Origin: Astragalus membranaceus
Lineage: Eukaryota > Streptophyta > Magnoliopsida > Fabales > Fabaceae
Assembly (NCBI GenBank): GCA_039519185.1
Contig: CM076848.1
Location: 54,152,778-54,216,777 of the forward strand
DNA length: 64,000 bases
Reading direction: 5' to 3'
The notes beneath the pieces were generated by a model that searched no databases, was not told where the DNA came from, and saw only the letters and a program-made list of their open reading frames with translations. Shown one piece after another: positions 11,149 through 24,100 of the stretch (position 1 is its first letter; each line of letters opens with the position of its first letter). Made by a program: the position numbers and the translations under genes.

Positions 11149-12628
11149 AGAAATATATGGAAAAAAGAGAAAGATGAGCCAAGCAAAAATAAGCTCGCTA
11201 GGTCGAAAACCCGAAAGGGCGGCCTAGGCAAAAATTAGAGCGACCCGGTGGACTGAAAACTCTAAAGAGCAGTCCAGGCAAAAATTAGGGTCAGAAGTTG
11301 GACTTGGAGCTACAAAGGCAGTCAATACCTCCGAAAGTTGGACAATGAATGCTCAAAGTTATGTTAATGGGCGATTGGCGTTATTACTTCAAAGATACAA
11401 ACAATCAAAAGATCAGCTTTCCTTGTTTTCTTTTTCTTCCCTTTTCTTTTTGTAGTTTAAACTCCCAATGTAATTTTCAGCCAGCGCGACCTTCTGCGCA
11501 TTTGTTTTCCATTTGAATATTAAACACTTCCTTTATTCTCTCATTTCCCTATTATCGTAAAAATAACGTTCATGGCAGACGGTACTGAATTGCGAAACGT
11601 GTGCGTGATCACAAGCATTATAATCATTGCGAAATTTCTAAAAATCACAAAAAAGAGATGATCTCTCATAAAGTTGCAAAAAGGACAAATGCATAATCTC
11701 ATCAGTAAATCTTAAATAACCCGCACTTTGGCACCACTGCTTGAGGCAACCCTCGTATCCCCACATCGAGAGTCACGCGAGTTGATGATACCAGCAAAGT
11801 CAAGAAAGAGCAAAAGAGCATAAAGAGCTAAAGAGCAAAAAGAGCAAAAGAGCAAGAAAAGAAAATGAAAAAAAAAGCCAAGAACAAAAGCCAAAAACAA
11901 AATCATTCCACGTTTCATTCATCATGTCATCAATTACTTAACTACACGCACGCATGCATCATTCATTGCAAGTGTCTGTTGAGATAATTTAAGTATGTAT
12001 CGTTAGCACCAATTCTTCAGACCCCCAGCGGTCCTTCAGAGCCCAGGCGCTCCTTCAGACCCACAATGGTCCTTCAATCCAGATCGCACGTCGCGTTATC
12101 GAGCAACCGACGGATCATCCGGCCCCAGGCCCTTCAGACTAGCTGTGTCCGCCTAAAAAACACAGTGCACGTCCTTCGTGGTTATATCAGTTTCGGACCT
12201 GATAAACCCTAATGGCCGCTCGAAAAGAGGCCACCCCCAGACCGTATTACTAGTACCATAAGCTAGTTGCGCTCCTTCAGACCCATCGGTCCTTTAGGCT
12301 TAGGCATGCCCTTCAGACCCCGACGGTCCCTCAGTCGAACTCAAGTCGATGCGCCAAGCATTAATTTTGAACTAGACCTTCAGAGCCCCAGTGCTCCTTC
12401 AGAGCCCCAGTGCTCCTTCAGAGCCCCGGTGCTCCTTCAGATCCCCAACGATCCCTATTTACCTTCTGTCTAAAGCAACCCAGTTTTCATAAGTTTCAAA
12501 AAAAAAAAAAAACAACAAAAAACCTCAGTCTGGACAAAATTAGCGTCTTGTTATCTTTATTTCTATTTTCCTCAATAAACTCGGAATCCCTCCGATTTCC
12601 AAGAAAAATATAAATAAAGAGGGGCAGC
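11149..12628 (+). other. Ogre 3' untranslated region with degenerate short repeats
   Basis: No gene is present. At 11190-11290 two imperfect copies of a roughly 60-bp unit end in CAAAAATTAG. At 12010-12460 a motif CCTTCAGA(C/G)CCC recurs many times. Three tandem copies of a 20-bp unit of the type CTTCAGAGCCCCAGTGCTC lie at 12378-12440. A purine-rich tract AAATAAAGAGGGGCAGC just before 12629 is the polypurine tract that primes plus-strand synthesis. Confidence 0.65.
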
Positions 12629-15600
12629 TGTAATACCCTAATTTTGTCCGATAAAAAATGAGAGATTTTATTTTTAATAAAAAAATCACTTTTATTTTTT
12701 TGTCATATATTATTTTATTTTAGTTGCCACAAGTTTTTAACCAAAAAAAATATATTAATTAGAAGTGAAGAAACAAAAGATAAGCAAAGGAGGAAATGGA
12801 GGGGGGTCTGTTAAAAAAAGATGAGGTGCAATCAGGATTGGGCCATCAGAAACCCAACCCAACAAAAAAAAAACTAGCCCAACTCGCCTAACCCTAAATC
12901 TCCTCCACCAAACCCTAACCCATCCAACCAACCCATAACCCATGACCCAACTCACTCCTCCACCAAAACCCTAATTCTCCCCACCAAACCCTAGTCAAAT
13001 TCGGCCATCCCATTCCCCTTTCCCTAAAAATTTGACCTACTCCCCCCTTTTCCCTCCTTGAAAATTGCATTTCTCCTCTCCACACTCCACCTTTCCTCTT
13101 TTCTCTCAATTCCACTTCCCCATTTTTCATTTCCCCATACACTCAACCTTTCCCTCTCTCCCCCATCCTACGGCTCACTCTCTCTTTCTCACACCCACAC
13201 ACTTCACTTTCTCTTTCTTTCATCTCTCACATCACTCATCACTTCCTCTTCCCTCCTACGACCTCACTCTCCTTCTCTCACACTCAACCTTCATTTTCTC
13301 TTTCTTTCCCCATCACACACAACTCACACTCAACCCTTCCTTTCTCATCCTCTCCTCCCATTCCCCCACTCTCCCATCTCCACGCATACCCCTCCCACTA
13401 AACCCTTAAACTCCATCATTTTTTTTCTTTCCCTCACATCATTCTCTCTCACTCACGGATTCACTCTCCCTTCTCACCCAAAAAAAAACCATCATTCTCT
13501 CCTCTGCTACACCCATACCCTTCGCAACCCCTCATGAGTTTTTATTTCATCATGTCAAGCCACACTCAGAAAAAACACTGTGCAAGGTATGGTGAGATAG
13601 TCAGAAGAAAACGAAGAAGAAAAAAAAAGAAGCCCTTTTTTTTGTATAAATAGGGGGCCATGACTTTGAAGAGGGGACGGTTTTGAAGGAGGAGGAGAAA
13701 AATTTTCGGAGCAAAAAAAAGAAAGTTTAGATCTTTAGAAAAAAAAACAGTGAGATTTGTTCACTGTTTTTAGTTTAAGTTCCTTCTCCTTCCAATTTTT
13801 TTTAGTTTAAATTCCATTGTATTAAGGAGGTCCTAGGAGGAATTCGGATCCCCATCGTTTCTGGATTTTTAGGTAATTTTGTAGTATGAACTGTAATTGT
13901 TAATTTAAATTATTGCTTTTTTTTTCTTGTATATAAATATTGTTGTTTTTTTAGTTATTTGATGCTGTGCTGTTTTTTTATATATGATGCTGTTTTCGAT
14001 TTATTTGTTGCTGTAAAAAAGGAAATGTTGCTGTTTTTTTCTAAAAAAGGTTGCTGTAAAAAAAAAAAAGAAAAGAGTTGCTGTATTTTCGAAATTAAGT
14101 CCCCTTAAAATACTTCTAAAAAAAATGTAATGTTTTTCTATTTATTCGTTGCTTCCTTTTTACTTTTTCGTTGTTTGTTTTTTTTTTATTTTTAAAAAAT
14201 TGTTGCTGTCATGTTTTTTTTAGATATTATTATTGCTGTTTTTTTTCTTATTTTATTGTTATTGTTTTCCTTATTAAAATTGTTGCTGTTTTTATTATTG
14301 CTATTTTTTTTATTTAGTTGCTGTTTTTATTATTTAATTTGGTTGCTGTTTTTATACATATTAAAATGTTGCTGTTTTTTATTATTTAAATTGTTGCTTT
14401 TTTTATTTAAATATTAATGTAATTTTCGGATTAAAATAAAGCTTTTTTTGTAAATAAAAAAAAACGTTTTTTAAAAATAATTGGCTGCTAACACCACTAC
14501 ATCTTAAAAAAAAAAGCAAAAGTACTTTTTTAAAACAATAAACATGACAGCACTTTTTTAAAATAATAAACATGACAGCACCTTTTTAAAACAATAAACA
14601 TGACAATTATTTTCAAATTAGAAGGGGCATTTCTTTATAAATGAGCAAACCTTTTCCAAATCCAATGCTTATTAGTCTAGGTTTTAAAAAAGGGGAGCGC
14701 TTTAGAATTATATGTTTTAGGGTGAGCTAATGAAATGGTAAAGAAGAAAAAGTCACATAATCGTTTTTAGCGTCAAACCGCTATTCGCACCCCCCACATT
14801 TTAGTAATGCAGTACTCCCCGCTTTCAGCCCAATTTTCGCGCAGGGTTCCCAAAAAAAAAAAACCAAATACTCAGTTTTGGGCTGCTACTAAGCCCATCA
14901 CCCACTTCCATTTAATACAACACCCCTGTTAATTGCACCCACCTTTTTTAATTATACCTCATTCCGCTTTTATTTACACCATAATGCTTTCAAATCATTT
15001 TTCTTTATTTCAAACAACCATACGCACAAAAAAATAGGTTGTTACTAATGGTCACTCCGAGCCTAGCTTGTTTGACCGTTAGGACTAACCTTCATTTTCT
15101 CACAGCGGATTAGTAGCGGTAATCACTCTGAGGTTACTCATTTGATTATCGCAAACACCCGCCTAAACTCCAATGTTCAGTTAATAAAATACAAACGTAA
15201 TCTCAACTCCTTTTTCAAATCACACTTCCCAGTAAGTATTTTCAAGCGAACAAACGCTCGATCACGAACCGGGTACTTACAACGGTCACTCTGGGCCCCG
15301 CTCGTTTGAACGCTGTAAACATCCTCTTTTTCGAATAAGCCATTAGCGGTGACCACTCTGGATTTATCTGTTTGGTCACCAAGAACGGCCTCTAGTTTTC
15401 GCAAGCTTTTCAATAATTAAAAAATACCAACACACAAATATTTTCTACCCAAGAACTACGTAGCTTTGATTTCTCCATCGCACCCGGAGATACGTAGGAG
15501 CGGGGGCCCACTCCTGTCAAGCGCAAAAAAACTAAATTTTTATTAAGTCTTCCTTTCCATTTTTTTTTGTAATTAATAAAAAGGGTAAATTAAAATGTTT

Positions 15601-15809
15601 TCTTTAAACTATTTTTTTTTCTACACATTAAATTAAAAGGTAACCTTTTTAGGATGTTGCGGGGTGCTAGTACCTTCCCCGCACTTAATCGACCCCCGAA
15701 CCCAAAAACAAAGGTTTTTTTCAATGTTTTCCTAAAAATAAATATTGATGGCGACTCCATTGTTCAAAAACAACGAAGAATCCCTCCTTCGGATTTTTCG
15801 GTCGCTACA
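12629..15809 (+). repeat. Ogre 3' LTR
   Basis: The LTR runs TGTAATACCC ... CGGTCGCTACA, 3181 bp. Its end matches bases 1-32 of the window. It contains a pyrimidine-rich tract (13000-13530), a TATA box at 13645-13652, a long stretch rich in TTGCTGTTTTT (13970-14410) and four imperfect hairpin-forming units at about 15048-15390. Confidence 0.85.
13645..13652 (+). promoter_or_regulatory. TATA box of the Ogre LTR
   Basis: TATAAATA, followed by a G-rich stretch, is about 1.0 kb into the LTR. It is the best core promoter candidate and would place the U3/R border near 13680. Confidence 0.5.
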
Positions 15810-15831
15810 CCACTCCTACATCAATTTAGAT

Positions 15832-16688
15832 CTATGAAGCCCGGATACGGATACGATACGGGATACGACATGATACGGATACGGGGATACGAGAAAATTT
15901 TGAAAATCAAGATATGACACCGCTGAGATACTTTAATAAAAAATTAAATTAAAATTTAAATATATAAAAACATAAGAGAAAAAATAAAATAGAAAAAAAC
16001 AAAGATGAAAAACTGAAATATTGCATTTTATAGATATGAAAAAAACCTTCCTAAATAGATAAAAAAATCAAACAGAAAATATATGGATGAAGGGAAGAGG
16101 ACAACCGACAAACCTATGAGTGACTAGTCATAAAAAGTAAGAGTGGACAAGTAACTGAGACCACCCGAAATCGTATAATCCGAATAGTCAGTGGCAAAAA
16201 TAGATGACTTTTTATATACTAAAATATTCATATTAGTACGTAGTTGCTCAATAAAACATAAGTATATCATTATTCCATATATGATCATCACATTGCAGAA
16301 ATAAATACTTGTGATCATATCAAATAGAGATAGTTACATATATTTATCTCACTCATATCACAATGTAATATTTCTTCTATTATTGTATTACAAAAAAACA
16401 TATAATTGCGTCGTTTAGTTATTGAGGTATTAAAGTGTATCATATATGAGTGACAATCATGTGCTTAGGTTGTAAGAGGTATCGAAAAAGTATCTGAGAA
16501 GTATCCTTAGTTGGTAAGAAGTATCAAAGATGTATCTGAAAAGTATCGAGTCTAATATTTTTTAAAAAGAATTAAAAAATTATTGGATACTCTTTGGGTA
16601 CGTATCGAGAAGTATCAGGTGCGTGTCGGTATCGGATACATATCCGACACGGGTACGTCTCCATTTTTGAAGTATTGGGGCTTGATAG
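15832..16688. mobile_element. hAT-like MITE with GGATACGGATACG ends
   Basis: The ends are CTATGAAGCCC and, on the other strand, CTATCAAGCCCC. The flanks ATTTAGAT (15824-15831) and CTTTAGAT (16689-16696) match at 7 of 8 positions. Both subterminal regions carry GGATACGGATACG-type repeats in inverted orientation (for example 15840-15890 and 16600-16660). The interior is AT-rich with no transposase. The degraded duplication suggests an old insertion. Confidence 0.6.
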
Positions 16689-16696
16689 CTTTAGAT

Positions 16697-18153
16697 CATT
16701 TCCTTCAACGTTCGTATCTCCTTTTTTTATTCTCAATTTCACCTCGCAGCCAAACACACTCTAAACTAAATGCTCATGATATCTAAAATAAAAATAGTCA
16801 CACAAAACTTGTTTAAATTTAAAATCCACTTATATAATTTTTTATTTTATTTTTTTGATTTAAGTATAAGTATTTAAAGGAAATTCCTTTATTTCAAGTA
16901 AATTTTTAAATATTTAGTAATTTAATGAAATATAAAATTTAAAAGAAAAAAAAATTTTAAAAAAATTATTACTAAGAAAAATGCATATACATACAATGAA
17001 ATGTAATAAAAAATGATGAAAAACGAACACGATAGTACCAATCTTTTCAATAACATCCATTAAGACAAATAAGATTGTTTTAAAACTTAAATAAACAATT
17101 TTCTCCACATGGTGTATTCTTTTTGATGAGCTTAACCGAAATGACAAATAGGTACCACACAATTCCCATAGTGTTTTATAGTTTGCAAATAGCCCAAACA
17201 ACTTCAATTCTGTTTAGTTTTGGAATTCTGTGTTATTTGTGCGAAGTATCCACTAATTTTGTCGGTAAGTAATCTACGCCAAGAAATCTAACTTGCAATG
17301 TGTATCTAGCTTTGCGGTCCAGAATTCAAATTCAGTTACTGCAGGTAGGGGTGAGAATAGGCCAGACCGCCTAACAGGGGCCTACGACACAGTCTACGTC
17401 AGGCCAAGCCCGACCAAGTTTTTTTTAAAACAGACAAGGCTTAGGCTTTTTTAAAAGCCTTTTAGGCCTATGAGGCCGACCTATTTAAGTAAAAATAAAT
17501 AATATTTTTATTACTATTATTGTTATTATATAAAATTTTGTACCCCGTGTTAAATCATAAATTTGCTAATATTTTTTTGTAGTTAAAACAAATTGACATA
17601 CATCAATATTTGACATATTTAAAATTATTACTATAAGTAGAATTTAAATTAGATGTCATATAAAATAAAACTTAACTCACTAACTAATTAATCATACATC
17701 ACTTAAAAGATTGTAGGTTTGTAAACAAAACTTGTGAAATAGACTTTTAAATAGGCTTTAAGACTTTACCAGGCTTTCAAAAAAGTCAGACGAGGTCTAA
17801 AAGTTGGGCCTACGATAGGCCACAAGTCAGGCTCAGGCCTAACACTTTCAACATATTGCAAAGTCCAGCTCGGCCCGACCTATTCTCACGTGACCGATGT
17901 TAGTTTTATTTCCTTAAGTTTATGTTGTGTCGGAAATTTTTACAATTAATAATTTAATTTAATATAGCTCGGTGGAAAAACCTTATAAGTTGTAAGTTGT
18001 AACCAAAAAAAATAACCTTTTAAGTTTATTTTTCCAAACATAAATCAAATCTCCACAGTGTGCCTTTTACTTTTGTTGTTTGTTGATGACCTTGAGTATT
18101 TTTATTAGTTCTCTCATTGGAGAACCGAGGCAAGGAAGAAAGCAACAAGAACC
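16697..18153. other. Intergenic DNA upstream of the DUF1664 gene
   Basis: AT-rich. Apart from the MITE at 17346-17891 I see no gene. The last 250 bp contain the presumed promoter and 5' UTR of the following gene; no convincing TATA box could be singled out. Confidence 0.5.
17346..17891. mobile_element. MITE-like element with TGAGAATAGGCC ends
   Basis: The left end TAGGGGTGAGAATAGGCC is matched in inverted orientation by GACCTATTCTCAC at 17877-17889. Both ends are rich in GGCC / AGGCCT words and the middle is AT-rich. The 3' outer bases have diverged and no target duplication is clear. The same family occurs at 51460-53500, which supports it being a repeat. Confidence 0.55.
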
Positions 18154-21100
18154 ATGGCATTACAAGTAGGCATGAACTCCTCCAAGGTTCTCATCCTCCT
18201 TGGAGCAGGTATCAACGCTCTCCTTTCCTTTCCTTTCTCTTCAATTTCTATTTGATTTTATTTTATGCTCTTATTTTCCCCCCTTCTTATTATAATAATA
18301 CATGACACTAGAAACATGGCTTAGAACTTCATCCGTTTTGAACCCTAATTATCTTAATTATTTGGCATAGCTAATATTGTGAAGCAATAGGGGCAATTTG
18401 TCTTCCCATCAATTTTTGGAAGTAAATTGGAAAGTTTATTCTTGTTGTGGTTCTTGTCTTGTGTTTGTTGTTCATCATATTCAGACGATCAACTATCTGG
18501 GTGGCTGTTAAGTTATTGTCTTTGTTTTGCTGCATTTTAGGTTTGACTGGTTCAATTGTATTGAATAGTGGGCAATTGTCTGCTGTAATTGCACAGCTTC
18601 AGGAATTGCTCAAGGGAGTCGATGAGGTTGAGATTTCAACGAGTGGATATGACCCCAGGCTTATTTCTGCTCAGGTATTTTGAAAATGTATAACATTGAA
18701 TACTTTTTTACCAGTGCATACCAATAGCGATTGGGAATTTACAAGCATGATCATTATCTTAGGCTGGAAGCTTGTTGCATATTTATAGTTTCTTTTATTT
18801 TGTTGTGTTTCTGCTTTATATGGGTTTAACTAGTAGTTTTGGCTCAGTAGATCAACCCTTCCAATCCGAAGTATGGTAAAGGCAAAATAGTTTTGGGAGC
18901 CTATTGCTCATTCGTGTTTCAATTTGATGATTGTGTTTGAAATTATATTTTAGTAAGTCCCTAGCTACACCCACAATTATTAAAGTGTATTGAAGGGAGA
19001 AAGAGGAATATGGAGAATTAGAGCCATTAGACTATGGGAGTTGTGATGAGAAAATATGGGAGGGCAGGAAAGGATTGAAGTAGTTAGAGGAAAAGGAAAA
19101 TAACATCCTGTTAGCATGGCAGGGAAGGAAAGGATCCGATTATTAAGAGAAAGGAGAGGAAACGAGGAAGAGTTTGTAACAGCCCAAGAGAGAAGCAGGT
19201 CACTTAATTGCTTAAGATACTTTATTCTGTAGAGAGGGTGAATGGAGAAGAGAGCTTCTACTATTTGGTACAACCCTAGTACTCTTATTGATAGAATATC
19301 GATATTAGTACCAGACTTTCAGATATAATTCAATATTACTCAACTATTTCTGGTCCAGTAGTTCATTTTATAATACTTGATGTCGATGGTAAAGCTACTT
19401 CTTTACACAAAACTTATTGTTTAACGCATGATGTAAATGTGTATTTAACTTCAGATTCGTCAACTTGCACAAGAAATTAAGGAGTTGACCTTATCCAGGC
19501 CTGTGACTATTTTCAATGACAATTCTTCTAATGGTATGTAGATCCAATGCTATTGCAACTTTTACTCCTTCAAACCTGGGCTATGTATACTTTCCTTTCC
19601 TTCTCTCCTTAAAGGCTATATTAAAATTTAAACATTGGAGTTGAATTGTAATAATCTAACTATGTCTAATTGTATTTTGTACTCCTGATTGTAAGTTTGT
19701 ATTATTCATTTCTATTAAACTTTTTAAAGTGTGTTCTGCACCCGTGTTATAGCATTTTGAAGCTTTGAGTATAGGCATGTTGGCCCAAATCAACTGATTC
19801 ACTTGATGACGTAGTAATTCAATAGGTTGGTTGAATCAAGTTTAATAACACTGTTTCCGATGTGTTAAGAAATTTTATTATCAAATGTAACTTACCTACA
19901 AATTATCTCATTGACTATATAAATATATTAAATATTAATATTAGCAATTGTACCCAGGGGGTTTTGCTTCTTACTTACTACCTGCTGCTGCAGTCGGAGC
20001 TATGGGATATTGTTACATGTGGTGGAGGGTGAGATTATAACCCAGTTTGTTTTCTCACCAATGCATTTGAGTATAAACCAGAATATGATGTGATACGTTA
20101 TGCTGTTGATTAACACATATATTCTAACTATATTGTGTAGGGATTGTCATTTTCCGATGTAATGTTTGTGACAAAGCAGAATATGACTAATGCTGTTGCA
20201 ACCGTGTCAAAGCAACTAGAGAATGTACATGAAACATTGGCAGTAAGTAGCTTGTGGTATACTATTTGAACGATTTCCTCTTTCAGTGTTGCTGAAGTTT
20301 GGTTTATTTAATTTGCACAGTCAACAAAAAGGCATCTAACAAAGAGGTTGGAAGGTCTTGACTGGAAGCTGGAAGAGCATAATGAGTTAAGCCAGCTCAT
20401 TTCAAAAGACGTAAGAGAAATTACTATGTGGACTTGACTGGAAGTTTCGAAATTACTTTCCGTTTAATCTAGCTAAATATATTAATGTAGTTTACATTGA
20501 CTAAGTATAAGATAATTTAGCCATTAGCACGAGGTAGGGAGGGTCTGTGCATTATCCACACTTAAAGCCCAAGGGCTTGTTGATAGGATTAGGGCTAGAT
20601 ATAAAATCATTCACGCCCTTTCATCTAGCATGTTGAGCTTTTGGGGTAGTTCACTCGTGATACAATGACTTCTTCAATCTTATCATAGAGCAACATACCT
20701 TGGTTGATTCTCCATTTACACCTCTTCTTGCAAAGCACCATGAAGCTCTGTAGCACCTACATTTCAGGTTGAAGACGTGTCCATTGACTCTTCAATTACT
20801 TGCATTTTTCAAAATAAAATCGGTGTCTACGTGTCTGGCATCCGTGTCTGTGTTGGTGCTCCATAGCCATGAAGGAAGACGTGCTTGACGTCCACTTGAT
20901 GCAATTCCAGTGCAGCTTGCTACAAGAGAGATTAAAGATCAAACAGACATGCTATTAAGCAAGCCATAGAACATCAAGGTTGGCCCTCACCATGTAAACA
21001 CCTTTACTATAGCTTGTTTACCAGCAAATAGAGAATCCGAATTTGTGTTATTTTGTTCTAAGCAATGCACCTTCATAGAGGCTTTGGGGCTTGAATTGTT

Positions 21101-24100
21101 GACAACACAAATCGTTTTACCTTGTTCTGAGTTTAATCATGAAGAATGTGTGTTAGCAATTGCCAATGCAGAATGTGGCCGGACTGTTGACGATGCATAA
21201 ACATAGAATTAGCAGTTACACTTAGGGTGGGCTGAGGAATTGATCTGGATCTGAAAAGATAAAGGTTAAGAGAAGAAGACAATGTGATAGAGTGCCAAAT
21301 TGTTCTACCTCCCTAGCTTAATGAAAGCCTTCATTTGAGGTTGAAAGTGGATAAAAGCTACACCTCTCTCAATATCATTTTGTAATGTAACCCGTTAGCA
21401 AACCTATAATAGTTACTAGAGCTTCTCAAATGGCACACTTGAGCATCAAGCTCCCAATGTCATCCATATAATCAAACTCGAAACTTGACAACTACCTAAG
21501 ATTCCAACAATTGGTCCATGACGTGGTTCCTATTGTAGGTGGGTAAGTATTTATCCTGCTTTTTTTAACGCATCTCAGTCCAACTATTTATATGATCTGA
21601 CCCTCTTTAGCACAACTCTCTCTACAGTTGACTAATATAACTTAGCAGAGATAGTAAGCCTAATGGTCGCTATTCACTAACTTAACTCTACAAGGGATAG
21701 AACATAGGAAAACAGATGTAATCCTCAATTTTAGAAAACCAATTGAAGAAGGCATCAGGATCTAGACATCCATCAATGGCTGGGATTTCTAACTTGACCA
21801 TGAATTCCTACCCTGATGGTTATTAAACTTCTCTTGTTTTTCTGACATAACCTGAAATCTCATCAGCTTTAGAGTCATCTAAAGTCTCTCCCAGACTTTC
21901 CCTATTGTTATTGTGGTATGTATTATTTAATGCCACACAAAGGGAAGAAAGAACTTCAACAAATTGGGTTCTACTGTGGTAAGGGGATTAGATAATCCAT
22001 TGAAACTGTTCATAGTGGAAAATTGGGTAACATAATTGGAAAAATCTCTTAAGGTATTCAAGTATAGGCATGTATGAACTTCCATACTACCCTAAGTGCA
22101 ATGCAAACTCAAAAATTAAATATGGAACTACGAAATAGCACATGTGATGGATAAAAGAAAAGCAAATTACAACTAGGTGCTACGCAAAAGCCCATGACAT
22201 TCTAGATTTGAGTGACGGCTGTACCGCCGCTAATAGTGGCCAAATAGCGTCTCAACATACAGAAAAACTCCTGTAGAAACACAAATGTACCCTCCATAAT
22301 TATATATATTCATCGATTTTTCAGCTTTTGTGTATGGTATAAATTTCTTGTAATGTTACCCTAAACTTCCAACGTAGCAGCCATAATGCTACCCGCTATA
22401 CCGTTATAGCATTTTAAAAAGTAGGATGGGAAATCCAAAAACAGTTACCCTAGAGACTCTAAACCGCAGAAGCAGTTTAAAGTTGTGTTAATGAAGCCCA
22501 AAGTTCTAGGAACAGATGTCTTAGTCAAGGTCAACATGGTTAGTGGTCAAAATTAACACTAGTGCTCGGTGGTAATAAAAGATGATGCAGTTGTTAGTGG
22601 CGTTTAAATGGGTAACGTGATGTTGTCTTTGATGATGCGGTAGCTAGGGCTAACATGACATGGCACTATTGTAGAAATCTCTAAATGTATGAGACATGTC
22701 ATAGTGACATGGACTAGGACAAACATGGAAGCAAAGGAGGCAGCTTGGCATATGGGAGGGTTTGTAGGGTTTGTGGGAGCATGTGACTGGCATTATGGGA
22801 GGGTTTGTAGGGTTTGCGGGAGCATGTGACTGCCGTGTGGCATAGTCTGATTGTTGGGGGAAATTGCATAGCCGAGGATTGATGATGGGAATGCACGAAA
22901 AACACACCACACAAAAGTAATGCACAAATTAGGCCCTAAGCCCAAATTCTAAGGATTAGCCTTTTGGTGCGGAGTGCTCCTTCGAGTCTCCGTCTCATAC
23001 TCAGTGACTCTTTGAATAGAAAAATAGATAGTTATCAATCATTGAAAAGCTGTCTAAATGCTTACACTGAAGGCCTATTATAGACTTTATATAAAGGCAA
23101 CAACATAGTAGTAATAGGTCCTATTTTAAACTTGAAAACCCTGAATACTACTATATAATGATAAAATAATACCAAATCAAAAACCCTAATTATGTATTGA
23201 AAACCTAAATAGGTAATACGATAAATAACTTTATCTGATCCTTCATAATGAAGTATGTATTGTGAACTTGATTTGCAGTTGGCATAAAACTAGGTGCTTT
23301 GGTAAAATGAACTTTTACACTGTTGATGTGCATTTAAAATTTTCATACAGGTGAGTGGAGTGAAGTCGGACCTTTCTCAGATAGGGTGTGATGTTGAACT
23401 TATACATGAGATGATATCTGGGCTGGTAAATTGCAGAACTTACTGCTTTCCTTGTTTCTCTTTTCTGCTCTCTTTTACCTGTCTCTTAAGCATCTAAACA
23501 GATTGAATAATCAACTAATACATTGTTGATGTTCTAACTTGAATCTATTGGTTAACTTGATAGGAGGGGAAGCTCAAGCTTGTCGAAGGCAAGCAGGTTG
23601 TAAATTTAACTTTGCCGACGTGGGTTACATTCTACCATTTGTTTTTCAAATTTATTATATATTTATTTCTCTTTTTTCTATGAAAAATATCATGCAGGAC
23701 ATTACTAATTCAGGTCTCTGGTATTTGTGCCAATTTGCGGAGGGATTTAATGATGGACCAAAGGTAAGATGTTTCAGCTTCGCACATGTATTCAGTATTC
23801 CTCCATTTATGATATCATCTCGTTGAGTGTATAAATTGGTCAGGAAAAGAGATTCTGGTGATTTTTTATTGAGAAAGGTTTTATGATTTAGGTCCTATCC
23901 TTATCCTAAATGCAACTACCGGTTACTTACTAATATTCTTGTTGACATTCATCTTCATTGTGGATAATAATGCTCTGGGTTATGATAGAAACTTCTGACT
24001 TTTCTTGTGCAAAAACTGAAAATTGTTTTTATGGTTGTTTTGACAGAATAATGAAGAACTTACAAACTATACGAAAATGGCACTTGAGGAGAAAGCACTC

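Larger units (their letters stand above)
1..15809 (+). mobile_element. Ogre-type (Tat lineage) Ty3/gypsy LTR retrotransposon, 5' LTR cut by window edge
   Basis: The window opens with the last 32 bp of the 5' LTR, which recur exactly at 15778-15809 at the end of the 3' LTR. After it come a primer-binding site (35-54), a leader, an extra ORF1, gag-protease with a G-patch motif, a 313-bp non-coding gap, RT-RNase H, integrase, a polypurine tract (about 12612-12628) and a 3' LTR (12629-15809). An extra ORF upstream of gag plus an interruption between protease and RT is the known Ogre layout. The copy looks dead: gag seems frameshifted near its start and pol has two in-frame stops. Its leader carries a hAT-like insertion. 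The upstream target duplication lies outside the window, so the 5-bp duplication cannot be checked. Confidence 0.88.

Noticed and set aside
13058..13537. Open frames of 159 and 114 codons rich in Ser, Leu, Pro and His
   Set aside because: They come from a pyrimidine-rich tract inside the Ogre LTR; no domain, and two frames are open for the same compositional reason.
20780..20870. A MITE end (GTGTCTGTGTTGGTGCTCCATAG) similar to the one at 60735
   Set aside because: Only a short end-like word is shared; no partner end or target duplication found in the intron.
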